Assembly (NCBI RefSeq): GCF_900323885.1
Contig: NZ_OOHJ01000005.1
Coordinates: 426,259 to 490,258 of the forward strand
Reading direction: 5' to 3'
Origin: [Actinomadura] parvosata subsp. kistnae
Lineage (GTDB): Bacteria > Actinomycetota > Actinomycetes > Streptosporangiales > Streptosporangiaceae
Length of the DNA stretch: 64,000 nucleotides
In this document: positions 55,200 through 62,316 of the stretch, piece by piece
Layout: each line of letters starts with the position of its first letter
Position numbering within the stretch: the stretch's first letter is position 1
Position numbers and translations under genes: made by a program
Notes under the pieces: model-generated
What the model was told of the DNA's origin: nothing
The model's database searches: none
The model's input: the letters and a program-made list of their open reading frames with translations, nothing else

Positions 55200-56332
55200 T
55201 GCCGGCCTTCACGCCGGAACAGGACGGCTTCCGGGAGGAAGTCTGCAAGCTGCTGTGCGAGGACGCGGTGCGCGCGGAGATCGCGCAGTCCAGGCGGCTG
55301 CCGTACGGGGAGGAGAGCGGCCTGCTCGAGGTGCACCGGCGGCTCGGCAAGCTCGGCTGGCTGGCGATCAACTGGCCCGAGCGGTACGGCGGCTCGGGCG
55401 CCACGATCGTGGAGAAGGCGATACTCACCGAGGAGATGATCCGCCACGGCGTGCCCGACAACGTGCACTCCCTGGGCATCGACATCGTCGGCAACGCCAT
55501 CCACCTGTTCGGCACCGAGGAGCAGAAGCAGCGCTTCCTGCCGGGCCTGGCGCGCGCCGAGATCACCGCGAACGTGCTGTTCAGCGAGCCGGACGTCGGC
55601 TCCGACCTGGCCTCGCTGGCCACCCGCGCCGAGCCGGACGGCGACCACTGGCGCCTGCACGGCCGCAAGATCTACAACATGAAGGCGCAGCACAGCGACT
55701 TCGCGTTGTGCGCGGCCCGCACGTCCACCGGCCCGGTGAGCTTCGCCGGCATCACGCTGTTCCTGGTGCCGCTGCGGAGCATGGGCGTGCTCATCGAGCC
55801 GGTGTGGAACCTGTCGGAGGAGCGCTTCGACCTGGTGACGCTCGACGGGATCCGGGTCGGGCCCGAGGACGTGCTCGGCGAGGTCGACGACGGCTGGCAG
55901 GTGCTGGGCAAGGTGCTGCCGCTGGAGCGGACCGGCCTGGACCACTCGGCCAAGGCCGAGCGCACCCTGGCCGCGCTGCGCGAGCACGCGCCGCCCGGCT
56001 GCGAGGAGCGGCTGGTCGAGCTGGAGACGCGGGTGCGCGCGGCGCGGCTGCTGGCCTGGCGGTGCGTGGCGAACCTGCACGAGGGACGGCCCGACGAGGT
56101 GCACTCGGCGACCGCCAAGTGGTACACCTCCGAGACCGCCAAGGAGGTGGCGGTGGCGGCCGTCGAGCTGCTCGGGCCGCGGGCGCTGCTGGACGCGCGC
56201 GACCCCGCCGCGATCGCCGAGGGCGTCTTCGACGCCGGCTTCCGCGAGGCGCCGGGGCTCACGCTCGCCCAGGGCTCCTCGGAGATCATGCTCTTCTTCG
56301 TCGCCACATCGAAACTGGGGTTGCCGTCATGA
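55196..56332 (+). CDS. Acyl-CoA dehydrogenase, larger subunit type
   Basis: A 378-residue ACAD-fold flavoprotein. Helical N-domain (GFREEVCKLLCEDAVRAEIAQ), the FAD-binding beta-domain (NVLFSEPDVGSDLASLATRAEPDGDHWRLHGRKIYNM), the C-domain with LERTGLDHSAKAERTLAAL and LAQGSSEIMLFFVATSKLGLP. It overlaps the TE start and is followed by a second, unlike ACAD gene, an arrangement known for heteromeric alpha2beta2 ACADs (ChsE-like). Probably introduces unsaturation into an acyl- or carrier-bound intermediate of the pathway; the substrate is unknown. Confidence 0.9.
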   Translation: MMPAFTPEQDGFREEVCKLLCEDAVRAEIAQSRRLPYGEESGLLEVHRRLGKLGWLAINWPERYGGSGATIVEKAILTEEMIRHGVPDNVHSLGIDIVGNAIHLFGTEEQKQRFLPGLARAEITANVLFSEPDVGSDLASLATRAEPDGDHWRLHGRKIYNMKAQHSDFALCAARTSTGPVSFAGITLFLVPLRSMGVLIEPVWNLSEERFDLVTLDGIRVGPEDVLGEVDDGWQVLGKVLPLERTGLDHSAKAERTLAALREHAPPGCEERLVELETRVRAARLLAWRCVANLHEGRPDEVHSATAKWYTSETAKEVAVAAVELLGPRALLDARDPAAIAEGVFDAGFREAPGLTLAQGSSEIMLFFVATSKLGLPS

Positions 56333-57276
56333 CCGCGACGCAGATCACGGAGATCGCCGGCTTCTTCGACGAGGAGCTGGCGCCGATCGTCCGGCGCATG
56401 GCCGACCGGCCGCGCGCCCAGGACGCGGACGACGGCGACGGCCGCGAGGTCCGCGCCATGGTGTGGGAGGGGCTGGTCGGGCTCGACGCCCTCGGCGCCC
56501 CCGACACCGTGCGGCTGGCCGAGCTGCTCGGCTCGGTGCTCTACCAGGGGCCGCTGCTCGACACGCTGACGGCCCGCGAGCTGGTGCCGGGCGACGTCCT
56601 CGGCCAGGAGCCGGTGGCGCTGGCCGTCACGGACGAGCCGTGGCGGGAGCGCGACGGCGCGATCTCCGCGCGCTGCTCCTTCGTGGGGTTCGCCGCCGAG
56701 GTCGAGCACTTCCTGGTGAGCGGCGGCGGGCCGGGACCGGCGCTGGTCCGGGCCGGCCACCCGTCCATCACGATGCGGCGCTACGAGGAGGCGGGCCGGG
56801 GCGAGGCGTACGAGGTCGAGTTCGCCGGCACGCCCGTCGCCGCGTGGGCCGGCTCCGCCACCGAATGGCCGGCGGCGCTGGCCGGCGCGCGGGTGCGCCA
56901 GGCGGCGTACCTGGTGGGCCTGGCGCAGGCCGCGCTCGACCACGCCGTCGAGCACGCCAGGACGCGCCGCCAGTTCGGCCAGCCCATCGGCAGGTTCCAG
57001 GGCGTGGCGTTCCGGCTCAGCGAGCTGTCCATGCACATCGACGCGACCCGCCTGCTGGTGCACGACCCCGGCGCGACCGCGCACGCGGCGGCCTGCCTGG
57101 CCGCGGCCTCGGACCTGGCCCGCACCGTCACGACGCGGACCATGCAGGTCAACGGCGCCGCCGGCATGCGCTCCGACAACGACGCCCAGCTGTACTACCG
57201 GCGGGCGGCGTACGAGTCGGTGCGGCTCGGAACGCCGCACCGGCTGCGCCGCGAGAGCTGGGACGGCAGGCGATGA
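56329..57276 (+). CDS. Acyl-CoA dehydrogenase, smaller partner
   Basis: A 315-residue ACAD with a divergent N-terminal and middle region but a recognisable C-domain (AYLVGLAQAALDHAVEHARTRRQFGQPIGRFQGVAFRLSELSMHIDATRLLVHD). The FAD-domain motifs of the larger protein are weak here, as in the non-catalytic half of heteromeric ACADs. It overlaps the larger ACAD (ATGA), supporting a complex. Confidence 0.85.
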   Translation: MTATQITEIAGFFDEELAPIVRRMADRPRAQDADDGDGREVRAMVWEGLVGLDALGAPDTVRLAELLGSVLYQGPLLDTLTARELVPGDVLGQEPVALAVTDEPWRERDGAISARCSFVGFAAEVEHFLVSGGGPGPALVRAGHPSITMRRYEEAGRGEAYEVEFAGTPVAAWAGSATEWPAALAGARVRQAAYLVGLAQAALDHAVEHARTRRQFGQPIGRFQGVAFRLSELSMHIDATRLLVHDPGATAHAAACLAAASDLARTVTTRTMQVNGAAGMRSDNDAQLYYRRAAYESVRLGTPHRLRRESWDGRR

Positions 57277-57318
57277 CGGAGACCGTGACCACCGATGCGG
57301 CGCAGGAAGAGAAGACCG

Positions 57319-58617
57319 ATGGACCTGGTGATTCAGAAGTACGGCGGAACATCACTGGGTGACGCGAGCAGGATCCGCCGCGCGGCACGGCGCATCGCCG
57401 CCGCGGACAAGCCCGTGGTCGCCGTGGTCTCCGCGATGGGCCGCACCACCGACTCCATGCTCGACCTGGCCCGCGACCTGACCGACAGCCCGCACGCGCG
57501 GGAGCTGGACCTGCTGCTCAGCACCGGCGAGCAGGCGTCGGCGGCGGCGCTCGCGCTGGCGCTGCACGAGCTCGGCGTGCCCGCCCGCTCGTTCAGCGCC
57601 CACGACGGCGGCATCATCACCGACGGGGTGCACGGCTGCGCCCGCATCGTCAACGTCGATCCCGCGCCGATCCGCGCGTGCGTGCAGTCCGGCGTGGTGC
57701 CGGTGGTGACCGGCTTCCAGGGCATCGCCGCCGACAGCGGCGAGCTGACCACGCTGAGCCGGGGCGGCTCCGACACCACCGCCGTCGCCCTGGCCGCCGC
57801 CCTGCGTGCCACGGCGTGCGAGATCTTCACCGACGTCGAGGGCGTGTTCACCGCCGACCCCCGGCACGTCGCCGAGGCCCGCAAATGGGACCACCTGTCC
57901 TACGAGGACATGGCGGAGCTGGCCGCGTGCGGCGCCACGGTGCTCGCCCACTCCAGCGTGGAGTATGCCGGCATCCACCGCGTCCCCGTCCACGTGCGCT
58001 CCAGCACCGCCGACACGCCCGGCACGTGGGTGACCGACCTGCACGCGGCCGCGCTCGGCGGCGAGCGGTCCACCGCCGTCGGCGTCGTGCACCGCACCGG
58101 CCAGCTGCACTGCCGGCTCGACGGCGTCGACCCGGCCGCGCTGGGCACGCTGGCCGCCCGGCTGGCCGACCCGACGCTGCCCGTGGACCTGCTCGGCCAC
58201 CTGGAGGCCGGCCCGCCCGGCTCGCTGCGCTTCCTCGTCAACGCCGCCGGGCGGGACCGCGTGGACGCGGTGCTCGCCGACCTGTGCGCGGCCGGCGCCT
58301 TCGCCGGCCGGCGCTGGTCCGGGCCGATGGGCCGGGTGTCGCTGGTGGGCCGCGGCTTCTGCCGCCACCAGCCCGAGGTGCGCCTCCTGCTGGAGACGCT
58401 CAGGAGCCGCGGCGTCATGGTGCGGGACCTGACCGTCCAGGCCCGGCGCATCTCCATCACGTGCGCCGAGCACGACGTCCTCGACGCGGTGACGCACGTG
58501 CACCGCCTGTTCCTCGGCTCCGTCGCGGACGCCCGCACGCCCGCCAGGGAGCCGACGGCCGGCAGGAGCGAAAGGAGCGGAAATGAAGCAACAAGAATCG
58601 TCACCAGCGACCGTTGA
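57319..58617 (+). CDS. Aspartokinase, cluster-embedded paralogue
   Basis: Phosphorylates aspartate to beta-aspartyl phosphate. 432 residues: VIQKYGGTSLGDASRIRRAARRI at the N-terminus, VVSAMGRTTDSMLDLARDL, GFQGIAADSGELTTLSRGGSDTTAVALAAAL and FTDVEGVFTADPRHVAEARKWDHLSYEDMAELAACGA, then two ACT-like regulatory domains ending about residue 405, and a Ser/Arg-rich tail. Housekeeping LysC normally sits beside asd; this one lies between an ACAD gene and an exporter, and its tail overlaps the MFS gene by 35 bases. It may supply an aspartate-derived precursor or be a feedback-insensitive copy. Confidence 0.9.
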   Translation: MDLVIQKYGGTSLGDASRIRRAARRIAAADKPVVAVVSAMGRTTDSMLDLARDLTDSPHARELDLLLSTGEQASAAALALALHELGVPARSFSAHDGGIITDGVHGCARIVNVDPAPIRACVQSGVVPVVTGFQGIAADSGELTTLSRGGSDTTAVALAAALRATACEIFTDVEGVFTADPRHVAEARKWDHLSYEDMAELAACGATVLAHSSVEYAGIHRVPVHVRSSTADTPGTWVTDLHAAALGGERSTAVGVVHRTGQLHCRLDGVDPAALGTLAARLADPTLPVDLLGHLEAGPPGSLRFLVNAAGRDRVDAVLADLCAAGAFAGRRWSGPMGRVSLVGRGFCRHQPEVRLLLETLRSRGVMVRDLTVQARRISITCAEHDVLDAVTHVHRLFLGSVADARTPAREPTAGRSERSGNEATRIVTSDR

Positions 58618-60007
58618 GAGCGGATTCCGGTCCCGCCAGTTCTGGCAGCTCACCGTCATCTGCGGCACCCAGTTCCTGGTCGCGCTCGACTACTCCATCA
58701 TCAACGTCGCCGCGCCCAGCATCGGCGAGTCCATGGACTTCTCCTCCGGGGGCGGCCTGGCCTGGGTGCTGTCGGCCTACCCGCTCGCCTTCTGCGGCTT
58801 CCTGCTGCTCGGCGGCCGGGTCGCCGACCTGTACGGCAGGAAGCGCGTGTTCGTCTGGAGCCTGGCCGGCTTCCTGCTGGCCTCGCTCCTGGCGGGCCTG
58901 GCCTGGTCCCCGGCCGCGCTCATCGCCGGCCGCGCCCTGCAAGGGGTCGCCGCCGCGTTCATCGCCCCGGCCGGGCTGGGCCTGCTGCAGGCGGCCATCC
59001 CGGAAGGGCCGCAACGCGAGCGGGCGCTCGGCGTCTACGGGTCGGCGCTGTCGGCCGGGTTCGTCTCCGGCATGGTGCTCGGCGGAGTGCTCACCGAGTT
59101 CGCCGGCTGGCGCTCCGTCTTCCTGATCAACGTGCCCATCGTGCTGGTCTTCGGCCTGCTGGCCAAGGCGCACCTCGACGAGAGCCGGGACCGGCACGCC
59201 TCCCGCGACCTCGACCTCACCGGCGTCGCCCTGATCACCACGGGCATGGTCGCGCTCGTGTTCGCCCTCACCGAGGGGGAGCGGTACGGCTGGACGTCCG
59301 CGCCGATCCTGCTCGCCGCGGTGGTCGCGGTGCCCGCCGTCGCGCTGTTCGTCCGGGTGGAGTCGAGGAAGCGGCACGCCCTCGTGCCGATCTCCATCTT
59401 CCGCACCGCCGGCATCGGCGCGGCCAACCTGCTCAACGTCCTGCTGATCTGCTCCTACGGCGGCATGCTGTTCATCCTCACCCTCTACCTGCAGACGCAC
59501 CTCGGCCTGGGCGCGCTGCCGACCGGGCTGACCTTCGCCGTCTCGGGCGCGATCGCGATCGTCACCGGGATCTACGCGGGCAGGTTCGTCGAGCGGTTCG
59601 GGCTCTACCGGGTGCTGCTGTTCGGGATCGTCGTCGAGACGATCGGCATCCTCGTCATGGTGGGGCTGCCCGAGGGGTACGGGCTCGCGCTCGTCCTGAT
59701 CGGCACGTCCGTGAACGCCTTCGGCCACATCATCGCGCTGATCACGACGAGCATCGCGGGCACGAACGGCGCCGAGGAGGGGCGGCAGGCCACGGCCGGC
59801 GCCCTGATCAACGTCTCCCAGCAGCTCGGGCTGGCCATCGGGGTCGGCGTGGTGACGTCGGTGGCGGCGCACTTCGCCGCCGGCGCCGGCGGGCCCGAGG
59901 CGGCCACCCTGGAGGGCTGGCGCTGGGCCCTGTGGTGCTCGGTCGGGTTCGCGGTCGCGGCCATCGCCACGACCGTGCTGCTGCGCAGGCGGTTCCAGGG
60001 AGACTAG
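58583..60007 (+). CDS. MFS efflux pump, 14 TM (DHA2)
   Basis: A 474-residue exporter with about 14 TM segments. Signature motifs: LDYSIINVAAPSIG in TM1 (DHA2 motif D1), GGRVADLYGRKRVFVWSL between TM2 and TM3, and GAALVGPAFGSALSAGFVSG-like LGVYGSALSAGFVSGMVLGGVLTE (motif C, antiporter). The ATG lies within the aspartokinase 3' end with GAAAGGAGCGGAA in front. It would export the cluster product and give self-resistance. Confidence 0.92.
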   Translation: MKQQESSPATVESGFRSRQFWQLTVICGTQFLVALDYSIINVAAPSIGESMDFSSGGGLAWVLSAYPLAFCGFLLLGGRVADLYGRKRVFVWSLAGFLLASLLAGLAWSPAALIAGRALQGVAAAFIAPAGLGLLQAAIPEGPQRERALGVYGSALSAGFVSGMVLGGVLTEFAGWRSVFLINVPIVLVFGLLAKAHLDESRDRHASRDLDLTGVALITTGMVALVFALTEGERYGWTSAPILLAAVVAVPAVALFVRVESRKRHALVPISIFRTAGIGAANLLNVLLICSYGGMLFILTLYLQTHLGLGALPTGLTFAVSGAIAIVTGIYAGRFVERFGLYRVLLFGIVVETIGILVMVGLPEGYGLALVLIGTSVNAFGHIIALITTSIAGTNGAEEGRQATAGALINVSQQLGLAIGVGVVTSVAAHFAAGAGGPEAATLEGWRWALWCSVGFAVAAIATTVLLRRRFQGD

Positions 60008-60018
60008 CCAACGCCGGA

Positions 60019-60048
60019 GAAACCCTTTACATTGGGTTAGATGGTTAC
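60019..60048. promoter_or_regulatory. Operator-like repeat GAAACC ... GGTTAC overlapping the CGNR start
   Basis: GAAACC (60019-60024) and GGTTAC (60043-60048) start 24 bp apart, the geometry of the site at 47333-47362. The second half-site lies inside the ATG GTT ACT start. An inner AACCC/GGGTT repeat (60021-60025, 60034-60038) is nested. The CGNR protein probably autorepresses here. Confidence 0.5.
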
Positions 60049-60640
60049 TCTGGCCAGCAGGGTCCAGGCGCCGTGGCAGGACGCCCACTTCGTCGGCGGC
60101 CACCCGGCGCTGGACCTCACCAATACCGTCTACGACCGGCACCAGCCGGTCGCGGACGGAGAGCTGCTGAAAGACCCCTCCGACGTGCTGACGTGGTGCG
60201 TGTCCGCGGGCCTGGCCGGCACGATGCCGTCGCCGGCCGCCACGGATGCTCTCGTGGCGGAGGTGCGAGCGGTGCGCGAGCAGGCGTGGGCGGTGTTCGA
60301 CGCGATCGCGCACGGCGCGCCCGTGCCGCCCGAGCCGTTCGGCCTGCTGCTGGAACGGGCCGGCGCGGGCGTGCGGGCCCGGCGGGTCGAGCCGGACGGC
60401 GCCGCGCCGCACCGCTTCACCGCCGACTGGTCGGCGCCGGGAGCGATCCCCGCCGCCCTGTCCCTGCTGGTGGTGAATGCGGTGTTCACGCTGCCGCACG
60501 ACCGGATCAGGGCCTGCGGCCGGTGCGGCTGGCTGTTCCTGGACTCCTCGCGGGGCGGGCGCCGCCGCTGGTGCAGCATGAGCATCTGCGGCAACCGCGA
60601 GAAGGCGCGCCGCCACCGCCAGAGCCGGGCCCCGCAGTGA
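60041..60640 (+). CDS. CGNR zinc-finger (ABATE) regulator, pathway-linked
   Basis: A 199-residue putative regulator. N-terminal ABATE domain (FVGGHPALDLTNTVYDRHQPV, SDVLTWCVSAGL) and C-terminal zinc finger (RACGRCGWLFLDSSRGGRRRWCSMSICGNREKARRHRQ) with the CGNR sequence. No ribosome site is evident before ATG 60041; ATTGGG and GGTTAG adjoin directly, so the mRNA may be leaderless. Related half-sites precede this gene, the NRPS arm and cysD, which makes it the best candidate cluster regulator. Confidence 0.85.
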   Translation: MVTLASRVQAPWQDAHFVGGHPALDLTNTVYDRHQPVADGELLKDPSDVLTWCVSAGLAGTMPSPAATDALVAEVRAVREQAWAVFDAIAHGAPVPPEPFGLLLERAGAGVRARRVEPDGAAPHRFTADWSAPGAIPAALSLLVVNAVFTLPHDRIRACGRCGWLFLDSSRGGRRRWCSMSICGNREKARRHRQSRAPQ

Positions 60641-60667
60641 CGTCGCGCCTGCTCACGAGCCCTCCGG

Positions 60668-61255
60668 TCAGCCGAGCTTGCGGCGCATGACCGGGCGGTC
60701 CTTGCGCGGGCGGGCCACCTCGGAGAACCCGGCCTTGAGGAAGGCGCTGGCGATCCCGGTCATGGCCGTGTCGGCGCCCGCGCGCTTGCCGTCGCGCGGC
60801 TCGACCGGGTAACCCTCGGCGGTCGTGTAGCCGGCGTCGGCGGCGTACCCGCACACGGCCTCGAGGATGTCCGGCAGCAGCCCGGAGCCCCGGCGCTTCT
60901 TGTGCACGAACACGCACGCCAGCGCGCACACCGGCGTGTCGTCGAGGTCGGCCAGGATCGGCGAGCGTTCGAGCCGCGGGAACGCCGAGCGCGGCCCGAG
61001 CGAGCACCACGCCACGGGCTCGTCCCCGTCGTAGACGATGACGCCGGGCGCCGGGTCGCGCTGGGCGAGCCGGTTCATCGCCTTCTTGTTCCCCTCGCCC
61101 TTGCCTTCCATCCACTCCGAGATGGACAGCCGCCAGTGCATGCACCAGCACCCGCGGGCCCCTCCGTTGTCGCCGAGCACCGTCTCGAAGTCGCTCCACG
61201 TCTTCTTGGACAGCTCCTTCACCGTCAGGGAGCTCCGCTTGCCGCGAGCGTTCAT
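60668..61255 (-). CDS. GNAT-like N-acetyltransferase
   Basis: A 195-residue protein with an N-terminal Cys-rich region (ARGCWCMHWRLSISEW) and a GNAT core (VIVYDGDEPVAWCSLGPRSAFP, VCALACVFVHKKRRGSGLLPDILEAVCGYAADAGY with the acetyl-CoA-binding R/K-x-x-G-x-G-like KKRRGSG, and a late ASAFLKAGFSEVAR). ATG 61255 is chosen, GTG 61258 is possible. It is divergent from cysD. Acetyl acceptor unknown; it may not belong to the pathway. Confidence 0.82.
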   Translation of the reverse strand: MNARGKRSSLTVKELSKKTWSDFETVLGDNGGARGCWCMHWRLSISEWMEGKGEGNKKAMNRLAQRDPAPGVIVYDGDEPVAWCSLGPRSAFPRLERSPILADLDDTPVCALACVFVHKKRRGSGLLPDILEAVCGYAADAGYTTAEGYPVEPRDGKRAGADTAMTGIASAFLKAGFSEVARPRKDRPVMRRKLG

Positions 61256-61326
61256 CACCGCACCGCCAATCTGGTCGGGAGTCTCCGGTTCCTTTCCCCG
61301 GAGGAGCGGGACACTGCATTCCAGAG

Positions 61327-61357
61327 AATAACCGTTATGAGGTTTTTACGGGTTACT
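61327..61357. promoter_or_regulatory. Operator-like sequence before cysD, similar to the NRPS-arm site
   Basis: AATAACC (61327-61333) and GGTTACT (61351-61357), with GTTATGAG after the left arm as in the NRPS-arm site (CGTTATCAG). ATAACC and GGTTAC start 23 bp apart, one less than the other sites. It lies about 70 bp before cysD and would place sulfate activation under the cluster regulator. Confidence 0.55.
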
Positions 61358-61425
61358 CAAGGGCAGCATAGCCGCATCGCTCATGGGAATCCCCCTGCTC
61401 ACCCACGACGACGGAGGGCCGAGAT

Positions 61426-62316
61426 TTGGCCGAAGAAGACGTCCTGGACATGCTCGAGGCCGAGGCGATCCACGTGCTGCGCGAGGTCGCCGGGGCCTTT
61501 CGCCGGCCGGTGCTGCTGTACTCGATCGGCAAGGACTCCTCGGTGCTGCTGCACCTGGCGATCAAGGCGTTCGCGCCCGGCCGGCTGCCGTTCCCCGTCC
61601 TGCACGTGGACACCGGCTGGAAGTTCCGCGAGATGATCGCCTTCCGGGACGAGACCGCCCGCCGGCTCGGGCTCGACCTGCGGGTGCACACCAACCCCGA
61701 AGGGGCCACGCCGTTCACGCACGGCGCCCACGAGTACACCCGGATCATGAAGACCGTCACGCTGCGGCGGGCGCTCGACGACGGCGGGTTCGACGCCGCC
61801 ATCGGCGGCGCGCGGCGCGACGAGGAGCGCTCGCGCGCCAAGGAGCGCATCTTCTCGCTGCGCGAGCCGCACCACCGCTGGGAGCCGCGCTCGCAGCGCC
61901 CGGAGTTCTGGTGGTCGGCCAACACCGAGCTGGCCGAAGGCCAGACGATGCGGGTCTTCCCGCTGTCCAACTGGACCGAGCTGGACGTCTGGCACTACAT
62001 CAAGCGCGAGGACATCCCGGTGGTGCCGCTGTACTTCAGCGCGCCGCGCCCCGTCGTCGAGCGGAACGGCTCCCTGATCATGGTGGACGACGACCGCTTC
62101 CCCCTGTCGCCCGGCGAGCGGCCAGAGCAGCGCCACGTCCGCTTCCGCACCCTCGGCTGCTACCCGCTGACCGCCGCCGTCGAGTCCAAGGCCGAGACCC
62201 TCGACGAGATCATCGACGAGATGCGGCGCGACCGCAGGTCCGAGCGGGCGGGGCGGCTCATCGACGGCGAGGGCGGCACCTCCATCGAGAGCAAGAAGTC
62301 GGAGGGGTACTTCTGA
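61426..62316 (+). CDS. cysD: Sulfate adenylyltransferase subunit 2
   Basis: Makes APS from sulfate and ATP with CysN. 296 residues: PP-loop ATP-binding [81 protein letters not shown], and the C-terminal ESKKSEGYF typical of CysD. The TTG start at 61426 follows ACGGAGGGCC; no ATG fits the conserved start better. It overlaps cysNC by ATGA, and its promoter carries a site like that of the NRPS arm. Confidence 0.95.
   Translation: MAEEDVLDMLEAEAIHVLREVAGAFRRPVLLYSIGKDSSVLLHLAIKAFAPGRLPFPVLHVDTGWKFREMIAFRDETARRLGLDLRVHTNPEGATPFTHGAHEYTRIMKTVTLRRALDDGGFDAAIGGARRDEERSRAKERIFSLREPHHRWEPRSQRPEFWWSANTELAEGQTMRVFPLSNWTELDVWHYIKREDIPVVPLYFSAPRPVVERNGSLIMVDDDRFPLSPGERPEQRHVRFRTLGCYPLTAAVESKAETLDEIIDEMRRDRRSERAGRLIDGEGGTSIESKKSEGYF

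Noticed and set aside
57273..57362. Short frame of 29 codons between the small ACAD and aspartokinase genes, starting ATGA at the ACAD stop
   Set aside because: It overlaps the aspartokinase start, has no family pattern and no own stop before the aspartokinase reading, so it is probably a by-product of the stop-start overlap.
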